From contig NC_071355.1 in the NCBI RefSeq assembly GCF_943734655.1, forward strand, positions 244,737,183-244,801,182: a DNA stretch of 64,000 bases, written 5' to 3'. The stretch's first letter is position 1; each line of letters begins with the position of its first letter. This document shows positions 23,401-35,943 of this stretch, one piece after another. The DNA comes from Sabethes cyaneus (lineage: Eukaryota; Arthropoda; Insecta; Diptera; Culicidae). The notes beneath the pieces are model-generated. The model was not told where the DNA came from. It did no database searches and saw nothing but the letters and a program-made list of their open reading frames with translations. The position numbers and the translations under genes are program-made.

Positions 23401-26400
23401 TGTTGCGGCATATTTTAATGAGCCCGTGCCCCGGTAAATGAGCCTAGTAGGACCTATTGCCATGATTTTTATAATTCTCCTTAGATTCATTTCTTGTGAA
23501 TCGATAGTCCTGTTATGTAATTAAACCTTCGAAGTGATACCACTGAAGAGTTTCTGTGCTGCAAGAATTTAAAAATAATCATAAGTGTAGATGACACGGT
23601 CGAATAAACCCTAACTATGCAATTTTTAGTTCCCATTTGTCTCGGGGTACCTAATATTGATATAATCTGCCGAACGGAAGGGATCGTTGCGCTTTTTTCT
23701 TTAATAGTTTTCTTTCGAGACATTAAGTTTGTCTTGGTTCAATGTTAAAATCGATCAAAAACAAGAGATGGTGTCACACTTTTACCAAATTGTTTACTTT
23801 CAAGACATCAACTTGGTCCAGGTTTTGTCGAAATAAATAATTGCTGACCTGTTGGAACGGGAAAATTCTGTCAATTTTTTCTCGAATCGAAGTAAACTGA
23901 ATCGCAGCTGTGTAAGATATTCGTATCGGGCTTGGAAAGCAAAAGAGTGCTTATATGCATCGAAGAATTTCTGATGGATTGATGCAAATATCTCAAATTT
24001 ATTGAAAAATGGCTGAGTTATAAGCGCGCCAAACCTAAAATTTGGGAAGCATTTGGTGGCGATCACTTCTTCTCACGACTGATCAACTCTAAACCGCGTA
24101 AAATTGCAAGGTCACTTATGATGGCTGCCGCGGGCGGGGTGTCGGTCGGTGACGCCTGCCACCAAATAACGCTTTCTTCTCGCGTGCACCACGATTTACG
24201 GTACCATTCATGTGGACCCCCGTCCTCCGCTTCCTCACCTTCCCCTTGTAGGCTGTTACGTTCTGTGCCCTTATCGTCGCCTTCAGTGGGAGTTATCCAT
24301 TGGGGAAGTCCGGCCGCAAGGTAGGAGACCGAGTAGGAGACACCGCGCGCGCTCTGAAATTCACTTTCATTTGGACGATTTGCGGACCGCCGCGCCGCGT
24401 GCATGAAGGTACGAAGACCTTTCACTTGACGGTCACACAAGCGCAGAGTCCGCGTCGTAGTACACGACGTCGTCGGCGGCGGTGTGCACTTTAACGCTAA
24501 TTCTTCTCCATTCAGCAGGGGAAGACGCGCACTACTGATGCTGCTGCTGCATCGTTGGTGGCAAATCGGACCGCTGCTGCTGTCGTCACCATGACCATGA
24601 TGCATTCATCGTGCGACGAGGAAATTTTCAGATTCTCACCGCGGCTACGGTCGGTCGGTCGGTCGGTGGTCAGTGGCCTCAGCCACCACGACGACTACGG
24701 TGGCGACCATCATAGTAATGATGATAATAATGTTGACGATCGGAAGTCGCCAAAACCAAAAAGAAAATAATAAGTAGCGAAATGAACGGCAAAATCTACC
24801 ATCCTATCACCATCGCCGTCGTCACCGTCGTAGCACCGCCCCCGCGCTCGGTTTCCCGCGTGACCGTGCACGCTCGTGAGACTGTTGTTTGTTTCGAATT
24901 TTGCATGCATAACACCTAGCCTAACGACAAGCAACAACTCGCGCTGCGCACACGAAGCCATGGAGGCGGGGACAGTTCCCATTGATTCATGATTTTGGAC
25001 GCTCCAAATAGCTTTCGGGACGGTTTATCTCGGCGCTCGGCGCCGATCTCGAGAGTGAACGGAATGGAAAGGTGATTTCGCCGCCTCTCGAGAAGCGGTG
25101 ATAATGAGTGATAATTTGTCCTAAGGTATTGAACCGTACGTTTGAACGATTTTCTAAGCCGATATTTTCTCGGAGCTTCGAAATCGACTTCTACGTAACT
25201 GAAATGGTCATGCACCAAGGAGAACTTCGGTTCATCGTCTCATAAATATAAGTCATATTCAATGAACCCAAAATTTGTTAAGCCGATTAACGGAACTTGT
25301 TTTTCTTTTTTTGCTCGAATGCCAATTTCGGCCCACTTATTAAGGCTTGCTCAGCTTTGACTCGATCGTTTCACGAGTCCGATACGTAACTTGCAGCTGC
25401 GCCTACACAAGGTCACCCGATGGTTGTCGTCGTCGTCGTTCGACGATTGTATGTGGTGGTAATAATATTGGTGTGAAACCGCCGTACACTTGTCTGCGAT
25501 GCGAATGGAGGCAATACCCATCAATTATCGTCCCCGTCATAATTACATATATGGTGCAGCACCACCGGTTGGCGCGATCTGCACGGATAGATAAGTAAAG
25601 AAAACCACGATGATTAGCCAATGTACTGAGCGGCTTGTTGTGTTTATTTTTTATTCATTGTTTGAATGGTCGATTATGGGTTGAGTACTTGGGTAAATAT
25701 ATTGCGTAGCCCACTAAACCTGCACGTGCACGGCATCGACCTTTTTGTAATAGACGCTGAGCGGGATCTATGCAATCAGCCATAAATAAATATGTTCTAT
25801 TCAAGTCGTTGCCAGCTAGGATTGTTTAGATGTTATGTTCATCCTTACATTACGCAGCGCACAACAAGTTAACAACTTCTATCAATGCGTACAATATTCT
25901 CCCGGTATCTGACCTTTTTCGGTTGGTTGAACGTGCGTTGCGCAACTGGATTCTGCTGTCCGGCAGAGAAAAAAAACAAGAGCTAAACTCATCCACCAGA
26001 TCGATCCTGACCATATTTGAAACGTTCGAACAATTCACGCGATTACGAAACCAGAAACACATCAACGCCGTCGCCGCCGCCGCCGCCGTCGAACCTGGCG
26101 GCTGGTCACGATCTTCTCGCGCGCCTCACGGGCCGGGCCGGCGCCCATAAATCCCGACTGGAAAACACTTTTCTCCCTGTTGCTCGGAGCTGGGGCAGAT
26201 CCTTATCAGTCGGCGCGTCAAGCGACGAGTGTGTTCGTCGGAACAGTTGGACCAGCTTGAAGCGCCTCGGATAAACTGCAAACGGCGACCACGGCACTGC
26301 GCTGCACTGCCGGGAACCGAAAGCGATCAATCAGAGGCAAACTGCTTTGCTTTACAACCGGCCCGGCAGCGGCCGGCGGCATGCGGTGTGTTCGACGTGC

Positions 26401-27159
26401 GTACGTTAAACAGCCAACAACAACGTGCCACACGGTCAGGGTACTTGCGAGGGTCGTAAAAGTTCCGCTTTGCTGGAGCGACTTTGGTTCGATATGAAGG
26501 TGAACTTTCCACGGTCGTACGACGCCGATTGATTATTATCGTCACCTCCGGTGTGTGCACCGAAACTTGAGTGGGCAACGTTTTTCTGTGTGAGATTTTT
26601 TAATTTAAAACTAAAACCCAAGTTCCTGGAAAAACGTAACCCGATCTCCGGGTGGCCGACCGACGCGACGAGTCGAATTCATGCTCTTCGACGCGTGACT
26701 TCGATCGAAAATGAAAACGGCCGGTCAGCAGCGGCCGATTTGCACGAACCAATCGAGCAACAAAATTGACGCCCGTTTACTGTTTTCGGGGTGCACCTCA
26801 GCATGACAACAATGTTTGTTTCCAGTCATGCTGCCAGTATGTACACGATGGTTACTCCGCGACGGATATTGGCCTGACTTTATGGGTTTTCTAATTGACG
26901 GAACATTTGCCAACTCTCGAAGTCTATACCAGGACCGAAACGAAACGAAAGCAAAGCGGGTAAATCGATATTGAACTATGCAGCACCGAGTGGTATAAGT
27001 TGTTTACTAAGCGGTTGTGGGGAGAAATTTGGTTTGGTTGGGTGAAACATTCGTTGAAATCCATGTTTCAAGTGGCAAATTGCGGCAGAAATCCTGCTTT
27101 TCACAATGGTTTGGAATGAGTTTATTTAAAACATTTTTGTTTGCTAATGTGTGACTTCG
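23401..27159. other. non-repetitive block with GC-rich middle, no gene recognised
   Basis: From about 24,060 to 26,750 the sequence is GC-richer with overlapping frames on both strands that show no domain. It holds (GGTC)n at 24,650-24,667, a GTCGTCGTCGTC run near 25,430 and a (CCG)n at 26,064-26,095. This may be host regulatory or intronic DNA. The long minus-strand frame at 24,063-24,605 is low-complexity and I do not call it a gene. Confidence 0.35.
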
Positions 27160-27600
27160 ATTATATTCCAAAGGAGAGAGAGGGGTCTCGAACCACACAG
27201 GAAAAAATCCTGCCTCCAAAAACCCCTGCATGACAAAATTTGGTTTCATTTGCATGATTAGTTCTCGAGTTATGCAGAAATTTCTGTTTAATTTGTATGA
27301 GAGTCCCCCCTTACAAAGTGGGGAGGAGTTTCGAACCACTAGAGAAAAAAATCCTGCCTCCAAAAACGCCCACATGGAAAATTTGGTTCCATTTTCTTGA
27401 TTCGTTCTCGAGTTATGCAGAAATTTCTGTTTCATTTGACAGAAAGCTCCCTCATATAGAGTGGGGAGGGGTCTCGAACCATCATAAGAATCCATCCCGG
27501 TCCCAAAAACCCCTGCATACAAATTTTCACACCGATCGGTTCAGTAGTTTCCGAGTCTATAAGGATCAAACAGACAGAAATTCATTTTTATTGGTTTAGA
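27160..27600 (-). mobile_element. Helitron-like element, 5' part
   Basis: Minus-strand start is TCTAAACCAATAAAAATG then AATTTCTGTCTGTTTG, with an A just outside (27,601), as expected for Helitron insertion into AT. It holds two to three of the internal modules (CTCGAGTTATGCAGAAAT at 27,272-27,290 and 27,407-27,424; GTGGGGAGG-type G-runs). The 3' end is missing. Confidence 0.6.
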
Positions 27601-27603
27601 TTT

Positions 27604-28925
27604 TAAAAAATGACTAAAAAGAGTCCAATGAATCCAAACGCTGATTAACGAAGAGCCAAAACGTGTTCAAAATAGTCGAAATGCAGCCCAAAACAAGTAC
27701 GAAATGAATCCAAAAAGTACAAAAAGAATTCAAAAATGGTTCGAACAGTCCAAAAAGATTTTGAAAAGAATTTAAGAAAAGTTGAAAAAAAATCAAAATA
27801 TATCGGAAGAGTCTGAAAAAAAAGCCTAAACAAATCCAAAAAAGATTATTTCCAAGCCAAATGGAGTCCAAGAAAATCAGAAAGGAGTCCGAAATGAAGC
27901 GGGTCTAAAATAAATCCAAAATAACTCTATAGTCCGATAGTCCGAAGAATTCAAGGGGAATCAAAAAAGAATTTAAGAAGTATTCAAAGAGAATTAAAAA
28001 AAACCGAAAGTCCAAAAATAGTTCAAAACGAATCCAAAAAGAGTCAAAAACAAATCCACAAAAGAATCCAAAAATAATTCGAATCAAAAAACGGTCCAAA
28101 ATGGATCAAAAATAGTCCAAAGTCAACCCAAAACAAAGCCAAACTCAGTTCGAAACATAATAATAATAATTTCAAAACTCAAAATAATTAAAAGAAAACA
28201 ATCTTCGAAAAGTCCAAAAATGCCAAAAAAAAAATCAAAAAGGGTACCAAAAGGGTCTTAAAATTTCCAAGAGAAGCCCAAGAAGGGTTCAAAATTTAAT
28301 AATTGAAAAAGAGCTGAAAGAAATTAAAGAAGTTAAAGAGTCCAAAACGGTTTTTAAAAGAATTCAAAATGAGTCCAAAATAAGTCCAAAGATAACCCGA
28401 AGAGGCCGAAAAAAATTTAGGAACAGTTGAGAAAAAATCAAAAAGAGTCTAAAAAATCCAAAAACAGTTTAAAACAATGCCAAACCCAAAAATCCAAAAA
28501 TAGTCTAAAAGGAGTCCAAAATGGATCCTAAAAGAGTTCAAAAAGAATCCAAAACATATCCAAAGATAGTCGGATAATTGCAAGAAGAGTTTAAAAAGAA
28601 TTAAAAAAAATTTCCATAAAATCCAAAAAAAGTCCGAAGAATTTCTAAAATCCTGAAAGAAAAAATGAATTCCAAGGTAGGTTAAAGAATCCCAAAAGAG
28701 TTAAAAGAATCCAAAAATCGATTTAAATGAAGCTAAATAGAGTTCAAGAAAGTCAAAAAGTAGTTCAAAATGACTCGAATGAGCCCAAAAAAGTCCATGT
28801 AGAGTCCACGAAACGTTCAAGAAGACTCCGAAAAGTGACTCCGAAAAGAAAATCCAGAACCCAAGCAGGGCAGAGTGCAAGAAGGGCCTAGAAAGGATCC
28901 ATAATGAGTCTCAGAAGAGTTCTCG
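27604..28925 (-). repeat. minisatellite A family, inverted block 1
   Basis: Degenerate units GAGTCCAAAAA, GAATCCAAAAA and GTTCAAAA, the reverse complement of the array at 2,935-8,375. A-rich on the + strand. It begins within a few bases of the Helitron 5' end. Confidence 0.9.
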
Positions 28926-29050
28926 AATCTGATCACAAACGAGCGTGAGGTGGTCGGTAGGTGGAAGCAGCACTCCGAAGAACACCTCAACGAACGGCCT
29001 AGTTGCCAAAGGAGGTGAGACGGAGAACGTTAATCTAGGAATTCCCATGA
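28926..29050 (+). mobile_element. RTE LINE fragment embedded in the minisatellite
   Basis: Encodes NLITNEREVVGRWKQHSEEH then LNER before losing frame. The same stretch (NLITNEHEVVDRCKQ) starts the RTE relic at 30,010. It corresponds to the linker before RT in RTE-type LINEs. The array resumes directly after GGAATTCCCATGAATCC. Confidence 0.7.
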
Positions 29051-29508
29051 ATCCAAAGGCGGATTAAAAAGAAGCGAAAAAGAACTCAAAAAAGTTAAGA
29101 TGGAGTCAAAAACAAGTACAAAATGAATTCAAAAGGAGTCCAAACAGAATCCAAAAATAGTGCGGAGAGAAAGAATTTTAGAAGATATAGTAAAAGAATT
29201 AGAAAAATCGGAAAAGTCCAAAAAAGTTCACAACGAATCCGAAAAGAGAATAAAACGAAGCCGAATCGGAGTCCAAGAAAATCAAAAAGGAGTCCAAAAT
29301 AAGTCCAAAACAAGTACAAAGGTAGTCCGAAGAGTTCGAAAATAATTTATGAGTTCAAAGATAAGTTCAAAAAATTCATAAAAGTCCAAAGGAAAAGGAG
29401 TCCAAAACAAGTCCAAAGATAACCCGAAGAGTCCGAAAGGAGCTTAGGAAGAGTTCAGAAAAAATCAAAAGGAGTCTATAAGTAGTCAAAAAAAGCAAAA
29501 CCGTGGGC
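29051..29508 (-). repeat. minisatellite A family, inverted block 2
   Basis: Same GAGTCCAAAA units as block 1. Confidence 0.85.
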
Positions 29509-29509
29509 T

Positions 29510-29695
29510 TAAACCGTCATTAGACATTACCCTTCTCTATCGACAGACTTCGCAGCCGACTGTTAGAGTACAGGGAAATTACGGGGCCATTGTAGCGATT
29601 CTACTGACCTCTATCTAGCAAGTACCGCTTAGCCGAGATTCGAACATACGACGACTGGCTTGTTAAAGCAGCATCGTACCTCGAAACTAACTAGG
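29510..29695 (-). mobile_element. tRNA-derived SINE copy 5
   Basis: Minus strand: TTCGAGGTACGATGCTG, stem-loop around TTTAACAAGCCAG, TGTTCGAATCTCGG (B box), GGCCCCGTAATT, GCGAAGTCTGTCGATAGAG. It splits the inverted minisatellite. Confidence 0.75.
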
Positions 29696-29699
29696 TGGT

Positions 29700-30005
29700 T
29701 TAAAAAAATCGTCAAACAGGAGCCAAAAATGAAAAATGATTCCAAAAAAAAAATCCAAAACGTATTCAAAGATAGTCCGAAAATTCCAAGAAGGGTTTGA
29801 GAAGAATTTAAGAGTAAAAAAGAACTCGAACAAATATTAATTGGAGACTGCAAAAAATCCAAAAAAAAAAAATACCTCAAAAAATTCTAAAAGAATCCTC
29901 GGAAGGAATTGAAAAAGAGTCCAAAAAAGTCTAAGTAGAGACAACGAAAAGTTCAAGAAGAGTCCGAAAACTGGCCCAAGACAATCCATAATCCAAGCAG
30001 AGTCT
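29700..30005 (-). repeat. minisatellite A family, inverted block 3
   Basis: Same units as blocks 1 and 2. The last 70 bp before the RTE junction resemble the stretch before the RTE fragment at 28,926. Confidence 0.85.
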
Positions 30006-31345
30006 ACAAAGAGTCCACGAATCTGATCACAAACGAGCATGAGGTGGTCGATAGGTGCAAGCAGCTCTCCAATGAACATGTCAATGACGATGCGGCAGAA
30101 AAAGACAGAACGAAAGTTAATCTAGGAATGCCCATGGAAAATAGTAAAATCCCGGCACCTGATCGTTTGGAAGTCAAACAAGAAATCGGGTTGCTGAAGA
30201 CCAACAAAGCCGCTGGTAAAGACCGCCCACCGACAGAAACATGGCCGAGAAAAGCTGACACCGGCTCTACAATGGGTTATTTTTAAGATTTGCGAGGAGG
30301 TGATCCGCTGCAACCATCGCGGCGTAAGGCTGGTAGACGTCATCTACAAGATATTCTCCCAGATCCTGTTACGTCGGTTGCCACCGTTTCCTTTCGTAGG
30401 GAATTGTCAGGTGAGCTTCATGGGGGCTCGTTCCCTACGGACCAAAGTCCATTCAACAGAACTTGTAAAAATGTCAGGAGCGCGACATGCCCACGCATCA
30501 CATCTTCATTGACTTCAAAGCAGCATACGATACAGTCGATCATAGTCAGCTATGGCAGATAATGTGCGGACACGGTTTTCCGGATAAACTGACACAACTG
30601 ATCAGTGCTACTGAGCTTATCGAGTGATGTTTTCGTGCGCATCTCGTAACACTCTCAAATCCCTTTGAGACGCGGCGCGGGTTGGGACATGGTAATGGCT
30701 TATCCTGCATGTCGTTCAACATCGAATCGGACGATCGGGCATCGAAACGAGAAGCACTATATTCACTAAAAGTGACCAATTCCTAGGCTTGGCAGATGAC
30801 TTTGATATCATAGTCAGGAATTTGCGACAGCATGGGCAATCTACGCCAGACTGAAAGCGGCGTCTAGGAGGATTAGGTTGAAAATATATGCGTTGAAGAC
30901 GCATACGTCGCCGTACAGTGTTGACAATGTACAAATCCCTTATTAGTTCTTTATGGACTTGAAGCTCTGGCGCTGTTCACGGACAAAATTACAGGGAGGG
31001 TATTTTGCGGAGTGCAACCTGAAAGCGGAGATTGGCGGAGACGTCTGAATCCCGAGTTACAGGCACTGCTTGGAGAGATTCGTGTATCGTGCATCTAGTG
31101 AAAGTCGGACGACAGTACGACGAAAACGATGCTCTTCAATGACCCTACCGACACAAGGAACAGAGGGGACTAACGTGCAAGATGGCTTGACCTAATCGAA
31201 AGTGATTTGCTAATCCTGAATCGACTGCGAAATTGGTGACGTATGGCCAAAGATCGAGTAGAATTGCATGGAGACGACTGCTTGAAACAGCACGAGCGCT
31301 CCAGCTCTAAGCTGTTGACGACAACGACGACGACGACGACGACGA
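30006..31345 (+). mobile_element. RTE-type LINE relic, pre-RT to C terminus
   Basis: In order: NLITNEHEVVDRCKQLSNEH, EVKQEIGLLKTNKAAGKDR, VICCNHRG-like text with LVDVIYKIFSQILLRRL, THHIFIDFKAAYDTVDHSQL and WQIMCGHGFPDKLTQLI (RT core), TLSNPFETRRGLGHGNGLSC, FLGLADDFDIIVRNL (catalytic box LADD; FADD is usual), DWRRRLNPELQALLGEI, MLFNDPTDTRNRGD and ARWLDLIESDLLILNRLRNW (C-terminal domain). The pieces lie in three frames with stops, so it is dead. It ends in an (ACG)n run at 31,310-31,345. RTE assignment is from the FxDFKAAYD and C-terminal patterns. Confidence 0.8.
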
Positions 31346-34300
31346 TCAAGATTGCTACCCTGGGGTACACCAGGTTTTCGTATGAACGTAAATGGTACGT
31401 CGAAACCTAGGTTCACTGCATTATATAATAAATATTAAATTCAATATCCGTTAAAGCTGAGTTTTCCCAATTGGCTATTTGGAATCGACCCGAATAAGCA
31501 ATTTGGTACTCAAACTTCAATCTTGCACAAAAAGTATTATTTCCACGTCCCAAAACTGCCGCCTAATAACCGCTTCCAGTCGGAATTTGAACTACTGGTT
31601 CGGTGTAACCAGCCGATGCGCTTCCTGCCATTAATGTTGCACTAACCTAAATTGTCGCCGTGTGTTGTTGCTGGCATGGAAAAATCTACATAACTTTTCG
31701 CTTTAAAAAGATCTATATTTACCGATTGCAGTAACATTTCTTGAGCTGCACACGGCTTACTGCCGTCGTAAAAGCGCACTAGAGTTTCATGAGATTTTGA
31801 CGGATATTTACGACTGGCTTGGAGTACCCATTCCGATCCCACTGGCACTGGTAAGTGCGGCCGCTGCGGCTGCGGTTAGCGACACACCGTGAATCAGGCC
31901 ATGAATCTGGCTGACGAATACTGTCTTCGCGCAGTCGCAGCTTCGATTTATGACTAGCTACTTTTCAAGCAACTTGTTATGGTATTTTATGTTCAGTGAA
32001 TTTTTTTTTGCTTGTCTGCTTCGTTTATATGCTTCTCATAGTTGCATTTTTGTAGTGCATCCATCGGCTACAATTAAAATAATAATGGCCATTACGATTT
32101 GAACAACTATTGAAGGTATTCAATTGCTAAATTTTACTGCAGGCTAAATTGTAAACTTAATGATGTAATTGTCAATGGAATTTAGGTGTTTTCCAAAGCA
32201 AAACATCACTCTTATACGAGGAGAGCGATAAATCAAACCATTCCTAGGGCGCAGCGAACCTTAGACCGCAATGTGGTTGCTATTGAGGGAATACCCGAAG
32301 CATTTTTATAGAATGAAACCTATAAATTATTAGTATGAAGTTATTATTACGACCAACCAATCCCCGAAAAAAATCAGGCTGCCACAATACCAACCGAATA
32401 ATTATTGACATTTGAACATTTGAAAACCAACCGCTTATAGGGTGCTCGAGCTCGACCCATCACCTCCTTACCCACATTCTCGTCGAAGTCGACGTTGATG
32501 TCGATGGCGCCTCTCAAAACGGTTTTCAACGTTATTTTTTTACAACTCTTATGCTACCAGGCACATAATTGCAATGAGGATTTCCACCAGCACCGCCCGT
32601 CCGCCAGAGTACGTGCGAGCAAGGTCTATTTTTCTCCGTTCAAACCGCCGGCCGACCAACCAACCAACCAGCCAAACCGGGCGTCACGAGATTCCTCCGC
32701 CTCGATCGGTCGTTGTTTCTTCTACGATATAATAATGTACAATTTTTATTAAGTCATCAAACGCGCGGTGCGCGGCCCGGAGATGAAATTTGTGCCTCGC
32801 AGTCGGCAATTTTCCAAAGGTTGGTCAAGGGTACTTGGGCGCCAAAGTACTCGCCGCCAGAGAGTGCTCGGGCTGCAGCGGTCTCACCCAGTCAGTTTTT
32901 CGGGCGGGTGACGCCATCCGTTTGGCGCGAGAACCGAAATCTTTGCAACACACGGGCAAACAACAGCACCCAATTTGGAATTCAAATTTCTGTCTCGTTC
33001 AGAAACGTGCCCAGCCGGATATGTTCGATCTTCTCCAACTGTGGCATTGAATTCCATCGCATTCCGAACGCAGCGCAGAACGATCTGAATGGCAAATTTG
33101 CATAATACTTAACAGAGGACAGAAAAAGTTATCGACCTCAACCTGAAGCTTTGGCCATTATCGCTGATTATAACTAATAAAGAACCAACCAACAGACTTG
33201 AACATAGGCAGGTTTTGACTGTGTGGCGGAAAGGAGCGAAGTGCTTAAGCAAATGTCATAACAGTTGCAAACAGTAAACCGCTTGTCACTCGTCCGGGTT
33301 GGAGATAAACCGGTTAGATAAGAACTCCTGCGAGTGAGTGTGTGAGTGAGTGTGTAGTTCGACTGTGCGCACTTTGCAATGACAATTTCCAGTTCTACTT
33401 AACTCTGGGAAGCCGCAGGGTACCCCGCCCCAGTGTAAATACAGACCTGCAGGGTAAAAGTTCTTGGAATCTGCTTAATGTAGACTACGATCAGACCAAG
33501 AAACAACGGCAGTAGTTCGGTTGCAACGCAGCGGAAGAAGATGGAAGATTTTTTTTCCAATGATTCATCGCCTTTAATGAGTTGTTTCTCTAAATAGCTA
33601 GCGGTTGAACCATTTGAGGAATGTTGTAACGAGCGAATGAAGCTGTTTGCGCTGTATTCTCAAGATAGAGGAAACAACTCCGGACGAACAATTATTAGCA
33701 TTGCGAGGCGTTTACAGTTTTATTTTGTCGCCGGCTCCGCACAAACCGCACGAGACGTCGTCTTCGTCGTCGTCATTCGTCATCGCGGATATTTTACAGC
33801 CGCAATGATAGTACCTCGCGGCGGGTGTTGCGTCGGTTATGAAATAATGCAGTTTGATGAGTACCGTAATGCAATGTCTATCTTAAGGGTAAAACATCGA
33901 CTTACGCAAGAAAACTTCACATTAAGAAGCTTGATTGTGTGTTTTAATGAAAATTGAAGTTTGTCTTCACGAAGGAGGCAATGCCTTTATAATCTTATGT
34001 TTTATAATCTTATAATCTATTTGGTTTGATTACAATATTTAATTTCACAATACGTCTTATCTCATTAAAGTTCTGTTTTAGTTCCACTAAGAAAAAGTCA
34101 TAGACATGGATTTAAAATTTTGTCCTTATGCCCCTCGAGGTAGAGGGAGGTACTCGGTTTTGGACAGCTTCATCGTTCCGGATACGTTAGACCGTTTAGA
34201 TTTGGATCCAGGAGTACTGATATTAATTTTCTCACTTTCACTCAATTCGTCCACGAAATCTTGGGCCTAAGTAGCTAGTTTGAACTAGCTGAAAAGTAGC

Positions 34301-34819
34301 AAGAGTAGTGTTACGTGTACATGGCTCTAATTTTGTTATATATAACATCTGAATTTTGAGTAAAAATAGGTTGATTAGATTTTTTCGCAAACTTTTCTTA
34401 CAATTTCTTAGGGTAGTTGGTACCTCAAACCTACCCATCCCTAGAATCGAGAGAAAAGTGTGGAAAAAATTGAGTATTGCAGTTGCAGCCAACACCTGAG
34501 CCCCTCAAGGAAGTAATTAGGGACCATTACTTTTTAGGTCATTTTACAACAATTTTATGGCAATTCGGTGTTTGTTTTTGAATGCCAGGAATAATTGTTT
34601 ATGCTAATATTTCAGGGAGATTAGGACCACTAGGACCATTGTTTTGATCTATTTTGAGAATCAAAATTATCTTTTTGTAACAATTTACCTCTACAGCAAC
34701 ATTTTTGGTACAGCCTTTAGGCTGCATTTTAATTGATATTAGAACACTAGCTGAGCTCCCGATCTTATTCGGTCTCCCTTATCTCCCAGCCACTTGCATA
34801 TTTGTTAGTTACTTACTTT
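31346..34819. other. mostly unique sequence, no gene recognised
   Basis: GC-richer part at 32,440-33,960 with a run of CCAA/CCGA tetramers near 32,650-32,675 and a CGTCGTCTTCGTCGTCGTC stretch near 33,755. Frames at 32,713-33,105 and 33,637-33,957 show no domain. AT-rich from 33,960. Confidence 0.35.
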
Positions 34820-35905
34820 ACATTAGTGGTGATGGTTCGTTATCGATTGGGCTACCGTTCCCTCAAACATCAGTCGAACGTGCATTGTCCTCGACAGCGC
34901 ACATATTTGCGGTTCTCTACTGAAAATAGTGTTGGTTACTCTTTCGTCGGGCATTCTGATCACGCGCCCAGTCCACCGCAGTTTGCCACAATGTACTACC
35001 GTCACTCTTTCAGCATATTTGTATCATGATACAGTTCATGGTTCATGCGTCGGCGCCAAATTCCATTTTCCATTTTGCCATCAAGTATTGATCGCAGAAT
35101 TTTTTGCTCAGAACCCCCAAACACTCACCGATCAGCCATCAAGTGTTCTGTTGAGCACCAGTTTTGTGCGAATTTACAAACTACGGGACTTCAACTGGCT
35201 TCAGCTATAATCCTTAGAAAGCCTCATTTGCGATTGGGATTCCTCGTTTTACAATACCAACGCTATTTAAAAAACCTCTTCTACTGCTCTACGGTTCCGC
35301 AAAACCAATAAGCATGTCAAATTTCGTGATGATAGTCCCTTTCCTTTCCACGCCACTCGAATCAGCGTAACTGGTTTCAACGAAAATCCATATTCTAGCA
35401 TTATCCAGCACAGTTCATTTTGTTCAACTGAATCGTACGCCACCTTAAAATTCACAAACAGATGATGAGTTTGCAAGTTGTACGGTCTCAATCTACAGAA
35501 CAGGATACGATAGAGCACCTTTTTGGTAGAATTGAGCATGAAATGCATCCATTTGTAAATTGTACTATTTTCAAAAATAGGGTAAATGAGACAGTCCAAC
35601 CACTCCTCCGGCATTTGTTCTTCCTCCCATATCCTGACGATGATCTAGTGAAATACTTCGTACAGCCGTTAGATACCCGCTTTTAAAAGTTCAGCCAGGC
35701 CGTGCTTTACGGTAGTTTTACCGTTTTTCAGCTCACTGATTGTCTTTTTACCCGCCCTCTGTATTGGTGGCTCCACAGCTTGGCCATCGCTCACAATCCA
35801 TGTCCTATTCCTGCTGATCTCCGTGTTTACTTCTCCATTCAACAGGAAGTCTGGAAGTACTCCTTTCACCTGGCTGCTAGTGCCGTTTTGTCAATAAGCA
35901 GGTTA
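34820..35905 (-). mobile_element. RTE-type LINE relic, internally deleted
   Basis: Reading 35,905 downward on the minus strand: NGEVNTEISRNRTW, KKTISELKNGKTTVKHGLAE, IIVRIWEEEQMPEEWLDCLI, NSTKKVLYRILFCRLRP, THHLFVNFKVAYDSVEQNEL (RT core), then after a deletion that removes the catalytic box, MNHELYHDTNMLKE and LRWTGRVIRMPDERVTNTIF (C-terminal domain). Several stops and frame changes. It is close to the relic at 54,019-56,010. A Helitron-like element lies 40 bp beyond its 5' side. Confidence 0.78.
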
Positions 35906-35943
35906 CCAGAAGTATTACTATATTTCTCAATTTTTATACAAAA

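Noticed and set aside
24063..24605. 180-codon minus-strand frame
   Set aside because: Overlaps several + strand frames of similar length in a GC-rich region, contains low-complexity text and no domain; likely a chance frame.
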